Shown here in pieces: positions 51,827 to 59,049 of a stretch of DNA of 59,049 nt (position 1 is the first letter of the stretch; every line of letters starts with the position of its first letter). A program made the translations under genes and the position numbers. Origin of the DNA: Ruminococcus sp. 210702-SL.1.03 (GTDB lineage Bacteria; Bacillota; Clostridia; Oscillospirales; Ruminococcaceae); assembly GCF_020559915.1 (NCBI RefSeq), contig NZ_JAJCLZ010000015.1:1-59049 (forward strand). The letters run 5' to 3'. A model generated the notes under the pieces. That model did no database searches. It was given only the letters and a program-made list of their open reading frames with translations, and was not told the origin of the DNA.

Positions 51827-52390
51827 TTATTTCAAATAAAAATCATACAAAAATCCACAGCCGAGAGCAAGCAGCACAAGTCCGAAGATCAGCATAGCTA
51901 TGAAAGCCTTGTTCGGCGGGTCTTTCAGCTCCTCGACCTCTTCGCCATTCTCGTCAACTTCGGGGGCGTCCTCCGTTTCGACCTTATCAACGATGTAAAA
52001 TTCATTGGGGTCGGCAGGATCATACTCTATCTGAACGTCGCCTTCAAGTCCGAGGTCGGGCGTCCACTTTTCGTAAGTTTCGCCCTCAAACTCGAATAGA
52101 AGCTGCATTTCAGAAAAAGTCTTTCCCGCAATTTCGCTTGAGCGGCGCTCGCCGACCTTAGCGACCGCGGGCTTGAAGCCTGTTTCTTTTATCACTGGGT
52201 CGTGGTTTTCCATCTCGAGATAAAAGCTGCCCATCTTCTTGACCTTAGCGGAGAAAACAAGCATTATTATGCCGAACACGGCGAGGATGATCCCGAAGAC
52301 ATTGCCGAACCTATCCAGTATGCCTGTCTTGCCGAAAGCGCTCTGACTTTGCGAGAGAACGGCTGCTGCGAATGTATAAATTTGTGTCAT
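51827..52390 (-). CDS. hypothetical two-helix membrane protein
   Basis: A 187-residue protein with a membrane helix near residues 25-45 (FGNVFGIILAVFGIIMLVFSA) and another at the C-terminus (FIAMLIFGLVLLALGCGFLY). The region between is soluble, beta-rich and acidic (FEFEGETYEKWTPDLGLEGDVQIEYDPADPNEFYIVD) and resembles DUF3592-like sequences, though I cannot assign it. ATG at 52390 follows AAGGAA by 9 bases. It is inserted between pgk and tpiA. Confidence 0.6.
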   Translation of the reverse strand: MTQIYTFAAAVLSQSQSAFGKTGILDRFGNVFGIILAVFGIIMLVFSAKVKKMGSFYLEMENHDPVIKETGFKPAVAKVGERRSSEIAGKTFSEMQLLFEFEGETYEKWTPDLGLEGDVQIEYDPADPNEFYIVDKVETEDAPEVDENGEEVEELKDPPNKAFIAMLIFGLVLLALGCGFLYDFYLK

Positions 52391-52424
52391 TGCAAGCATT
52401 TCCTTATTTTAAAATTCCCAAAAA

Positions 52425-52454
52425 CGGGGCGGACGAGCTTGCCCGCCTGCCCCG
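52425..52454 (-). terminator. terminator of pgk
   Basis: CGGGGCGGAC (52425-52434) pairs with GCCCGCCTGCCCCG (52441-52454) with a small bulge. TTTTTGGG follows on the minus strand. Confidence 0.75.
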
Positions 52455-52468
52455 AAGTGGTTTATAAA

Positions 52469-53689
52469 TTACTTGTCAGCAATTACGTCGATACCGGGAA
52501 GAACCTTGCCTTCGAGGTATTCGAGCGAAGCGCCGCCGCCTGTGGAGATGTGGGACATCTTATCAGCGAAGCCGAGCTGGATAACAGCCGCCGCGCTGTC
52601 GCCGCCGCCGATGATGGTAGTAGCGTCGGTATCTGCGAGGGACTTAGCAACTGCGATTGTGCCCTTAGCGAGAACGGGGTTCTCAAATACGCCCATAGGT
52701 CCGTTCCAAACAACGGTCTTAGCGGACTTAACAGCCTCAGCATAAAGCTCAGCGGTCTTAGTGCCGATGTCAAGCCCCATCATGTCAGCAGGGATCTTGT
52801 CAGAATCAACGTTCTTAACTTCGATCTCAGCGTCGATAGGATCAGGGAACGAAGCGGCTACGGTAGTATCTACGGGGAGAAGAAGCTTCTTGCCCTTAGC
52901 AGCAGCCTTTTCGATCATTTCCTTGCAGTAGTCGATCTTGCTGTCGTCAACGAGCGATGTACCTACCTCGTAGCCCTGAGCCTTGAGGAATGTGTAAGCC
53001 ATACCGCCGCCGATGATAAGAGTATCGCACTTTTCGATAAGGTTGTTGATAACGTTGAGCTTATCAGCTACCTTAGCGCCGCCGAGGATAGCAACGAAAG
53101 GACGAACAGGATCTTCAACAGCGTTGCCGAGGAAGTTGATCTCCTTCTGCATGAGGTAGCCTACTGCGGTCTCCTTAACGAACTTGGTAACGCCAGCGGT
53201 GGAAGCGTGAGCTCTGTGAGCAGAACCGAAAGCGTCCATTACGAATACTTCGTCGTCTACGAGGTCTGCAAGCTCTTTAGCGAAAGCTTCGCCGTTCTTG
53301 GTCTCTTCAGCGCCGCGGAATCTGGTGTTCTCGAGAACAACGATCTCGCCGTCAGCCATTTCAGCAACAGCCTTCTTTGCATTTTCGCCAACTACGGTAT
53401 CGTCAGCAGCGAAAACTACCTTTGTATCAACGAGCTCTGCAAGTCTTGCTGCTGCGGGAGCGAGCGAGAACTTAGCCTCAGGGCCATTCTTGGGCTTGCC
53501 GAGATGCGAGCAAAGAACTACCTTGCCGCCGTCAGCAACGAGCTTTTTAATTGTGGGAAGTGCAGCTGTGATTCTGTTATCGTTGGTAATAACGCCATCT
53601 TTCAGCGGAACGTTAAAGTCTACTCTTACGAGTACCTTTTTGCCCTTAACACTAATGTCATCAACAGTAACTTTGTTTAAACCTGCCAT
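52469..53689 (-). CDS. pgk: phosphoglycerate kinase
   Basis: A 406-residue kinase producing ATP from 1,3-bisphosphoglycerate. [53 protein letters not shown] and [13 protein letters not shown] are the conserved substrate and nucleotide loops. ATG at 53689 follows GAGGATG; the frame is open 30 codons upstream without family sequence. First gene of the glycolytic cluster; no gapA is in view. Confidence 0.97.
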   Translation of the reverse strand: MAGLNKVTVDDISVKGKKVLVRVDFNVPLKDGVITNDNRITAALPTIKKLVADGGKVVLCSHLGKPKNGPEAKFSLAPAAARLAELVDTKVVFAADDTVVGENAKKAVAEMADGEIVVLENTRFRGAEETKNGEAFAKELADLVDDEVFVMDAFGSAHRAHASTAGVTKFVKETAVGYLMQKEINFLGNAVEDPVRPFVAILGGAKVADKLNVINNLIEKCDTLIIGGGMAYTFLKAQGYEVGTSLVDDSKIDYCKEMIEKAAAKGKKLLLPVDTTVAASFPDPIDAEIEVKNVDSDKIPADMMGLDIGTKTAELYAEAVKSAKTVVWNGPMGVFENPVLAKGTIAVAKSLADTDATTIIGGGDSAAAVIQLGFADKMSHISTGGGASLEYLEGKVLPGIDVIADK

Positions 53690-53840
53690 TTTAAGACATC
53701 CTCTCATAAATAGATTTTTTACGGAAGCAAAAACGTTTCCGATACTTAACAATTTCACGAACAGGAAAAGTCCGTCCAAATATTATTATAATACATAACA
53801 GCAAAAAAATCAAGAGGTTTAAAGAATTTTTTACGTTATA

Positions 53841-54833
53841 TCAATCAAGATCGCACACCATGCGCACCGCGCTGAATTTTTTCTCTTTCAGATCCTGCCT
53901 GCCGATGTACCAGTAAAGTCCCCATATGCTCCCCATTTTATAATCGAACTGAAAAAGATTCGTTTCCCGCCGCGAGGGCTTGTCAACGTTCAAGCTGCCC
54001 TTTGGGTATCCCAGAAGCTTAGAGCCGTCTGCGGTAAATTCGCCGTCCTCGTCGTAAAGCTCTTCAAGCTCTTCCTCGTACTCACTAATGCCGTACTCGT
54101 ATTTACAGCCGAAAGAAAATCTCAACGGTTCTATCGGCTTATCGAAATACTTAGCGTGATAAGGGCACGGCGGCTCGGTACGGCTAAGAGAGGACTTATC
54201 CCCGTCATAATAGATCACCTTAAAAGGCTCTCTGTTTTCGCCGCCAAAGGTATATTTTACCCAGCCCTCCGCGTCCGCAAGGTCGATCTCTCCGCTCCAG
54301 AAGATATACAGCATACCCGATCTTGGGAGCGCTCCGTCTTTGTCGTAAGGGGCTGCCTCCGCAAGATCTATCTGCGCCGCCAGCTGCATAGCCGACTCAG
54401 GGTAACTCTCGGTATCGTTTTTAAATTCCGCGCTGAATGCACTAAGGGTAGGATATGGTATCTCCGGCGGAAGATCGGGGTATCCGCCGCTCTTGCTCGC
54501 TCCGACCGGTATTTCCTCGTCAGAAGTCGCCTGCGCGGTTATAAGGACAGCGTTCTTTCGAGCGTCGCGTATAAGCTCCGCGAGATCCTCTCTTCCGTTT
54601 TCCGCAAGATATTCCGCGTAATCTTTTGATCTTCTATCACTGCTTCTCTCGGCGCTTGCCTTGAACGACTGCGCGAACGACTCGCGCAGCGCTGCATTTT
54701 TATTCTCCGATATTTCTTCACCTGCGGGCTTTTCTGCGTTTGCCGGCGCGCTTTGCTTCATATCCGGGTTCTCCTCCCGCCGCTCGGAAGCACGCGCCTT
54801 TATACCTGAAAACAGTTTGTCAAAAATGCTCAT
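53841..54833 (-). CDS. DUF1963 (YwqG-like) family protein
   Basis: A 330-residue protein. Residues ~1-75 are charged and low-complexity. The rest matches the DUF1963/YwqG fold (GASKSGGYPDLPPEIPYPTL, QLAAQIDLAEAAPYDKDGALPRSGMLYIFWS, KLLGYPKGSLNVD). DUF1963 proteins are uncharacterised, sometimes grouped with toxin-immunity families. AAGGGGAG precedes the ATG. No obvious partner adjoins it. Confidence 0.82.
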   Translation of the reverse strand: MSIFDKLFSGIKARASERREENPDMKQSAPANAEKPAGEEISENKNAALRESFAQSFKASAERSSDRRSKDYAEYLAENGREDLAELIRDARKNAVLITAQATSDEEIPVGASKSGGYPDLPPEIPYPTLSAFSAEFKNDTESYPESAMQLAAQIDLAEAAPYDKDGALPRSGMLYIFWSGEIDLADAEGWVKYTFGGENREPFKVIYYDGDKSSLSRTEPPCPYHAKYFDKPIEPLRFSFGCKYEYGISEYEEELEELYDEDGEFTADGSKLLGYPKGSLNVDKPSRRETNLFQFDYKMGSIWGLYWYIGRQDLKEKKFSAVRMVCDLD

Positions 54834-54877
54834 AAGCTTCTCCCCTTTTTGTCTGATATAACCGAATAACGGTGCTG

Positions 54878-55747
54878 TCAGCCTTTTCTCTTAAATATCG
54901 TGCCGACTACCTTAGGGCCTGCGTTTATAGCGATCGCGGCGCCTATCTGATACATCTCAGCGGGGGGATAGCCCATTTTCTTGGTCATTACCGCCGCCAT
55001 CTCGTCCGCTACTGAGCGGTCACTGCCGTAAACTATGCAGTAGGGGGTCTGCGGGATCATCTCGTTTGCGGTGAGTTTCAATATCTCAGGGATAATGTTC
55101 TTATCGCCGCGGACTTTGGAATTTGTAACTATTTTATTATCCTGTATGCGCATTATCGGGCGCAGACCCATAAGTTCGCCCGCAAACGCCGCTGCAGAAG
55201 GTATTCTGCCAGACTTTCTCGCGTATTTAAGCGTGTACGGCGCGAAAAAGATAGTGCAGTTTTTCACCCAGTCCTCGATGTACTCGACTATCGCGGCGGG
55301 GGATTCGCCCTTTTTCGCTTTGATAGCCGCCTGCATTACGGGGTAGCCGTAGCCGCCTGTGTAAGTAACGCCGTCTACATTATAAATATTAAAAGTGCCC
55401 TTGCGCTCAGGGTGCTCCTCAAAGAACTGCTCTGCCGCGAGGACGGAGTTGCCGTAGGTAGCGCTTCCCTCTTTATTTATGCTGACGTAGATAACGTCGG
55501 TATAGCCTTCATCGAAGAGCTTTTCATACAGCTCGGTGAACTCAAAAAGAGTGATCTGCGAGTGGGTAGGCATACCATCATACTCGTTCATCATCTTGTA
55601 AAACTGCTCATTGTCGAAATCTACTCTGCTGGTGTAGCTTTTATCGCCGAGAACAACCTTGAAAGGCAGTACCAGTATATCCAGCTCGTTTTCAGCCTGC
55701 GAGGAAATATCGCTTGCCGAGTCGGTAATGATCTTGATCTTTGCCAT
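54878..55747 (-). CDS. DegV family fatty-acid-binding protein
   Basis: A 289-residue DegV protein. KIITDSASDIS starts the fold. PTHSQITLFEFTELYEKLFDEGYTDVIYVSIN, the GGYGYPVMQAAIKAKKGES stretch and IMRIQDNKIVTNSKVRG are typical. Family members bind a fatty acid and act as FakB-type carriers for fatty acid kinase in some Firmicutes. AAGGAGATG precedes the ATG. Confidence 0.92.
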   Translation of the reverse strand: MAKIKIITDSASDISSQAENELDILVLPFKVVLGDKSYTSRVDFDNEQFYKMMNEYDGMPTHSQITLFEFTELYEKLFDEGYTDVIYVSINKEGSATYGNSVLAAEQFFEEHPERKGTFNIYNVDGVTYTGGYGYPVMQAAIKAKKGESPAAIVEYIEDWVKNCTIFFAPYTLKYARKSGRIPSAAAFAGELMGLRPIMRIQDNKIVTNSKVRGDKNIIPEILKLTANEMIPQTPYCIVYGSDRSVADEMAAVMTKKMGYPPAEMYQIGAAIAINAGPKVVGTIFKRKG

Positions 55748-55782
55748 AAAAATACATCTCCTTATATAAAATAATTAAATCC

Positions 55783-56289
55783 TTATTCGTCCCATACATA
55801 TTGGGTGAGTTTGCCCTCTCTGCCTAGGTCGGGGTAATCCCACTGGCGAAGCACTTCGTAAACGGCTATCGCAGCGGAGTTTGAAAGGTTAAGACTGCGA
55901 AGAGTTTTACGCATAGGTATACGAACGCAGCAGTCCGAATTTTTGTACAGCAAATCTTCAGGCAGACCCTTGTCTTCCCTGCCGAATATCAGAAATACAT
56001 TCTTATCCTGCGGATAATCAGCCTCGCTGTGTACTTTTCTGCCCTTAGTGGTAAAGAAGTAGAACGCGCCTTCGTTCTGCTTAAAGAAGCTGTCCAGATT
56101 ATCGTACTCGTAAATATCGAGCTTGTCCCAATAATCAAGACCAGCGCGCTTTAGCTGTTTATCGGTTATCGTAAAACCGTAAGGCTTTACTAAGTGCAGC
56201 GCAGCGCCGGTCACCGCGCAGGTGCGCGAGATATTGCCGGTGTTTTGAGGGATCTGCGGCTCTACCAAAACTATATTCAATCTGTTCAT
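55783..56289 (-). CDS. trmL: tRNA (cytidine(34)-2'-O)-methyltransferase
   Basis: A 168-residue SPOUT-fold methyltransferase of the TrmL/CspR type, modifying the wobble position of tRNA-Leu. NIVLVEPQIPQNTGNISRTCAVTGAALHLVKP, FLIFGREDKGLPEDLL and RIPMRKTLRSLNLSNSAAIAVYEVLRQW form the trefoil knot and SAM site. AAGAGG precedes the ATG. It follows the pyridoxal kinase gene by 15 bases. Confidence 0.94.
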   Translation of the reverse strand: MNRLNIVLVEPQIPQNTGNISRTCAVTGAALHLVKPYGFTITDKQLKRAGLDYWDKLDIYEYDNLDSFFKQNEGAFYFFTTKGRKVHSEADYPQDKNVFLIFGREDKGLPEDLLYKNSDCCVRIPMRKTLRSLNLSNSAAIAVYEVLRQWDYPDLGREGKLTQYVWDE

Positions 56290-56304
56290 CGAAACGACCT
56301 CTTA

Positions 56305-57162
56305 TCAAAGCGGCTCAAAATCGCTGAGCTCGCTGTATTCTGCCAGCCAAGGCAGGTGCTGCTCAAACATCACGCCGTCATTTTTGGAAACGCCGTAGCT
56401 GTAAGCAGTTTTTATCGCAAGTTTTGCAAAGCCCGCGGCGCGGCTCATAGCTATCGGCAGGCTATCGCCCAGCAGCAGACCGCCCGTCAGAACGGCTGTG
56501 TAAAGATCGCCGCAGCCCGAATACTTAGCGGGAACATAATCGCTGACGACTTTCCAAAAGCTGCTGTTTTTACTGTCGAAGCCGACCGAGGAAATGCCCT
56601 TGCCCGAAATCTCAGCGCCCGTGATAACGACCGTTCGCGGGCCTAACTGCGAAAGGCGCACCAGCCAAGATCTTACCTCGCGCGCATTCAGACCTGCGGC
56701 GGGGTAAGGCTCGCCGAGGAGGATGGCGGCTTCGGTAAGATTAGGCGTGATAATATCGGCGGCCTTTACAAGGCGGCTCATCTTGCGGCAAAGCTCATCG
56801 GTAAAAGTGCGGTAAGGCTTGCCGTTATCGCCCATAACGGGGTCTACGACTTTAAGCGCCTGCGGATATGCCGAGAGAAAATCAAGGCAATGGTCTATCT
56901 GCTCGGCGGAGGCGAGAAAGCCGCTGTAAACGCAGTCGAAATGCTGACCAAGCTTTTTGTAATGCTCGAGAGCATCAGAGATAAAGTCAGTAAGGTCGCG
57001 CATGACGAAGTCGCCGTAGCCGGTATGCGCCGAAAGCACGGCGGTAGGCACAGGGCACACCTGCACGCCCATAGCGGATAGCACGGGCAGTATCACAGAA
57101 AGCGAGCACTTGCCCAAGCCCGAAATATCATGAATAGCGGCAACGCATTTTCTGCGATCCAA
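56305..57162 (-). CDS. pdxK: pyridoxal/pyridoxamine kinase
   Basis: A 285-residue ribokinase-fold enzyme that phosphorylates B6 vitamers, PdxK/PdxY-like. AAIHDISGLGKCSLSVILPVLSAMG opens the fold. VVDPVMGDNGKPY and TPNLTEAAIL are the anion-hole and nucleotide regions, and KYSGCGDLYTAVLTGGLLLG holds the catalytic Asp (GxGD). TTG at 57162 is preferred because GGGAGA lies 7 bases upstream; that sequence is itself inside an in-frame ATG start at 57177. The exact vitamer is not predicted. Confidence 0.88.
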   Translation of the reverse strand: MDRRKCVAAIHDISGLGKCSLSVILPVLSAMGVQVCPVPTAVLSAHTGYGDFVMRDLTDFISDALEHYKKLGQHFDCVYSGFLASAEQIDHCLDFLSAYPQALKVVDPVMGDNGKPYRTFTDELCRKMSRLVKAADIITPNLTEAAILLGEPYPAAGLNAREVRSWLVRLSQLGPRTVVITGAEISGKGISSVGFDSKNSSFWKVVSDYVPAKYSGCGDLYTAVLTGGLLLGDSLPIAMSRAAGFAKLAIKTAYSYGVSKNDGVMFEQHLPWLAEYSELSDFEPL

Positions 57163-57273
57163 GAAATCATCTCCCATAAAGCATTATTATAACATTATAA
57201 CACATTCCGCGGGAAATTGCAAGACAATGATCAATAAGAAATTTTCAGTGAACAAAAAATTTAAGATCAGCAC

Positions 57274-57302
57274 TTGACAATCACTTGATCATGTGGTATA
57301 AT
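57274..57302 (+). promoter_or_regulatory. promoter of tRNA-Leu(TAA)
   Basis: TTGACA at 57274-57279, a 17-base spacer, and TATAAT at 57297-57302. The tRNA starts 16 bases downstream. Confidence 0.88.
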
Positions 57303-57317
57303 ATCATAGTTGAGTGC

Positions 57318-57404
57318 GCCGCTGTGGCGGAATAGGCAGACGCAAGGGACTTAAAATCCCTCGGTAGCAATATCGTACCGGTTCAAGTCCGGTTAGCGGC
57401 ACCA
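57318..57404 (+). tRNA. tRNA-Leu (anticodon TAA)
   Basis: The acceptor GCCGCTG pairs with TAGCGGC. Anticodon stem AGGGA/TCCCT holds loop CTTAAAA, giving TAA. A class II variable arm and T-arm CCGGTTCAAGTCCGG are present, and CCA is encoded. It borders accessory sequence, a usual integration position. Confidence 0.95.
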
Positions 57405-57434
57405 TATTGGTGATACCAAATGGATATTCACCTG

Positions 57435-57462
57435 AAAAAGCCCGTATTTACGGGCTTTTTTG
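57435..57462 (+). terminator. terminator of tRNA-Leu(TAA)
   Basis: AAAAGCCCG and CGGGCTTTT form the stem around TATTTA, with T following. Confidence 0.85.
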
Positions 57463-57484
57463 ATGTTTAGAAAGCGGAAAATTT

Positions 57485-57545
57485 TAGTGTAAAACCGTGG
57501 ATGCTTTTCACCGGTTTTCACGAAAAAAGGGAGTCGAACCCTACA
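57485..57545. other. candidate element boundary: inverted repeat plus T-arm-like sequence
   Basis: AAAACCG and CGGTTTT arms, with outer GTG/CAC, form an imperfect inverted repeat at about 57488-57520. Directly after it, 57529-57541 reads on the minus strand GGGTTCGACTCCC, the form of a tRNA T-arm, with no complete tRNA around it. It may be an attachment-site scar at the start of the accessory segment. Confidence 0.35.
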
Positions 57546-57562
57546 CAACAAAAAATATCGAA

Positions 57563-57614
57563 CATAACGGCAGACTTTGAGCAGATTTCGCTCTGAGCCT
57601 GCCGATTTGTTATG
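57563..57614. other. long stem-loop in the accessory leader
   Basis: CATAAC (57563-57568) pairs with GTTATG (57609-57614). GGCAG (57569-57573) pairs with CTGCC (57599-57603), and GAGC (57579-57582) with GCTC (57590-57593). The role is unknown. Confidence 0.5.
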
Positions 57615-57636
57615 AAAAAATAATCACAAAGTTTTA

Positions 57637-57694
57637 AAGGCTGTTTTGTCTATTGTCACGAATTTAAGTGACGATGATAAAACAGCCTTTTTTC
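57637..57694 (+). terminator. large terminator or attenuator before the accessory genes
   Basis: AAGGCTGTTTT (57637-57647) pairs with AAAACAGCCTT (57679-57689), with an inner GTCAC/GTGAC pair, followed by T. The rest of 57405-57768 contains no gene. Confidence 0.7.
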
Positions 57695-57768
57695 ATTTCT
57701 AAGGAAAGGTTGTGATACCAATGTGGCAGCTATACTATTAAAAAACAAAAAACTATACGAACGGAGGA

Positions 57769-58593
57769 ATGACAATGAATGAAAAACTTGTGATCAATGC
57801 AAATCTGCTCCGCAAAGAGCCAGAGTTCGGTACAAGAGTTTGCGTGGTGGAAAAGGCAGAAGCAGTCACCCATGACAAATTTGAACGCCTGAAAAGGCAT
57901 CCGATGCAGGACAATGATCTGATCGCAGAAAACACAGACCTTATGTTCTGCGACATAAATAATCAGTATCATTGCCTGCTCATATACGATGACGATCAGG
58001 GCGACGGACTGCTGATCGAATCAGAGGGCGCACCTTATGCACGATATGCTCAGTATATTCCAAATGCAAAACTGCTTTACGAAAATCATATGCAAATGCA
58101 TTTGCAGGAAATGAAATTTTACTGCCCTCTTGAGATCAGCAGATGGGACGATGATGAATACAATGAAATCTCACCCAATGAGGCTTCTGCTTACGAATCG
58201 GAGATAAATTATTTTATCAGCGATTTTAATCTGCCTGAGGAAAAAGAGCGAGGTCTGATGCATTGGTACAATAGAGGAAATTCTGTTGACCAAAAGGTGT
58301 TTTCGGCATTTATGTCTGTCGAAGAAAATGACGAAGAACTTGTGGGAGTTGTTACAGCAAGCGTTTACGGTCAGCTTACGAAAGATGAACTTGAAGATCT
58401 CCGTGAATATTTTATCGGTCAGCTCAGCGACGGTGCAGGAGAGAGTCTGGAACAAAGACCGATAAAAACTCCTGACGGCGAGATCTATGTCAGCTTTTGG
58501 AGTTTTGATGACAGCTGGTCATTGCAAACGACGGAGGAAATGGATCGCACTCAATCCAAAGAGCTGACCGAAGAACCTGAAATGACATTGTGA
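57769..58593 (+). CDS. DUF6329 / antirestriction-like element protein
   Basis: A 274-residue acidic protein that resembles proteins at the head of integrative conjugative elements in gut Clostridia. Residues ~1-110 fit a DUF6329-like module (LVINANLLRKEPEFGTRVCVVEKAEAVTHDKFERL...). The C-terminal half has LTKDELEDLREYFIGQLSDGAGESLEQRPIKTPDGEIYVSFWSFDD, a segment seen at the ends of element-encoded antirestriction-like proteins. The assignment rests on remembered similarity. GGAGGAATGACA precedes the ATG. The DUF4314 gene follows eight bases later. Confidence 0.6.
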   Translation: MTMNEKLVINANLLRKEPEFGTRVCVVEKAEAVTHDKFERLKRHPMQDNDLIAENTDLMFCDINNQYHCLLIYDDDQGDGLLIESEGAPYARYAQYIPNAKLLYENHMQMHLQEMKFYCPLEISRWDDDEYNEISPNEASAYESEINYFISDFNLPEEKERGLMHWYNRGNSVDQKVFSAFMSVEENDEELVGVVTASVYGQLTKDELEDLREYFIGQLSDGAGESLEQRPIKTPDGEIYVSFWSFDDSWSLQTTEEMDRTQSKELTEEPEMTL

Positions 58594-58601
58594 GGTGATT
58601 T

Positions 58602-58868
58602 ATGATGTATTACGAAAAGAAAGTAGAATGGCTGAAAGAACGATATCCCGAAGGAACTCGCATCTGCCTTGACAGAATGAATGATGACCCGTTCCCTGTT
58701 GAGTCGGGGACTCTTGGCAGGGTCGATCACGTTGATGACATAGGCACTTTGCATTGTGTCTTTGACAATGGCAGAATGCTTGGCGTGCTCCCAGGCGTGG
58801 ACGATTTTCACGTTATCAGAGAAGAATCGGAACAAACAGAGGGAGAAGAAATGAATATGTCAATGTAA
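58602..58868 (+). CDS. DUF4314 domain protein
   Basis: An 88-residue protein. YPEGTRICLDRMNDDPFPVESGTLGRVDHVDDIGTLHCVFDNGRMLGVLPGVDDFHVI is the DUF4314 domain, a small beta-barrel typical of integrative conjugative elements. Its function is unknown. The short acidic tail ends EEMNMSM, similar in style to the tail of the amidoligase at the other end of the window. GTGAGGTG precedes the first ATG. Confidence 0.8.
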   Translation: MMYYEKKVEWLKERYPEGTRICLDRMNDDPFPVESGTLGRVDHVDDIGTLHCVFDNGRMLGVLPGVDDFHVIREESEQTEGEEMNMSM

Positions 58869-58921
58869 CAGTCAAGTTAAGGAAGCTTGGCCGTTTTTTA
58901 TTGCGGAAAGGAACGTGGTAA

Positions 58922-59049
58922 ATGATAAAATATTTCGATATCTTTGCAGGTATCGGCGGATTTCGCTCAGGGCTTGAAAAAGCAGGCGGATTCAAGTGCG
59001 TCGGTTATTGTGAAATAGACAAATATGCAAAGAAAGCATACGAAACGTT
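58922..59049 (+). CDS. DNA cytosine-5 methyltransferase, partial at window edge
   Basis: The first 42 codons of a C5 DNA methyltransferase: MIKYFDIFAGIGGFRSGLEKAG is motif I (FxGxGG, SAM binding) and the GYCEIDKYAKKAY stretch is motif II. The catalytic PCQ motif lies beyond the edge. GGAAAGGAACG precedes the ATG. It follows the DUF4314 gene and fits an element-borne orphan methylase that protects the element from host restriction. Confidence 0.88.
   Translation, partial: MIKYFDIFAGIGGFRSGLEKAGGFKCVGYCEIDKYAKKAYET

Noticed and set aside
52202..53680. A 492-codon plus-strand open frame
   Set aside because: Antisense to pgk; Ser/Leu/Cys-rich shadow without a recognisable domain.

Overview
The window looks like a chromosomal segment of a spore-lineage gut Clostridium relative, most likely a Ruminococcus-type member of the Oscillospiraceae. 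The reasons are spmA/spmB, spoIIID and a SpoVT/AbrB-like regulator beside mannan- and fucose-directed glycoside hydrolases (GH26, GH95), BspA-type leucine-rich repeats, FN3 surface proteins, Firmicutes-type sigma-A promoters (TTGACA-17-TATAAT) and AGGAGG ribosome sites. No taxon was confirmed by a search.

Layout. 1-2.0 kb: the tail of an integrative element, with a frameshifted amidoligase, its gamma-glutamylcyclotransferase partner and a small acidic protein. 2.3-5.0 kb: a zinc-finger/AAA RepA-like ATPase and an ADP-ribosylglycohydrolase, separated by a 209-bp multi-hairpin element (E1). 5.0-12.0 kb, minus strand: a SUFU-DUF2185 protein, a membrane protein, a lipoprotein membrane-fusion adaptor, hemW, a small membrane protein and lepA. 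12.2-15.3 kb: tRNA-Leu, then two lipoproteins (LRR and ankyrin-like). 15.4-15.6 kb: the second multi-hairpin element (E2). 15.7-21.5 kb: azlCD, an AbrB-like regulator, spmAB, glyA, nrdR, pduL, spoIIID. 21.6-27.7 kb: a surface FN3 protein, tig-clpP-clpX, a metallophosphoesterase and a DUF1540 peptide. 27.7-35.1 kb: TIGR03960 radical SAM protein, DUF2344 protein, rplS, lepB, rbgA, rnhB, yraN, thrC.

35.2-40.0 kb is a probable iron-responsive block: a MacB/FtsX-like ABC transporter, a FeoB-associated cysteine-rich membrane protein, and a DUF3793-flavodoxin operon. All three transcription units carry the palindrome GTTAGC-N4-GCTAAC at a recognisable promoter. 40.2-48.4 kb is a polysaccharide block with cytoplasmic GH95, a GH26-like lipoprotein lacking the usual acid/base motif, tRNA-Lys, GNAT, a DUF815 ATPase and an apparently intact GH26 lipoprotein. 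48.5-57.2 kb is a minus-strand housekeeping stretch: cytidylate-kinase-like protein, gpmI, tpiA, pgk, DUF1963, DegV, trmL and pyridoxal kinase. 57.3-59.0 kb: tRNA-Leu(TAA), and immediately beyond it the start of what looks like another integrative element (DUF6329/antirestriction-like protein, DUF4314 protein, a DNA cytosine methyltransferase cut by the window edge).

The most unusual signal is the E1/E2 pair. Two intergenic elements about 11.8 kb apart share flanks and overall fold, but their stem sequences have been exchanged co-ordinately (GAGTGCAC-type stems in one, GCAAAGTGC-type in the other). This argues for selection on a structured RNA or DNA rather than on the sequence itself.
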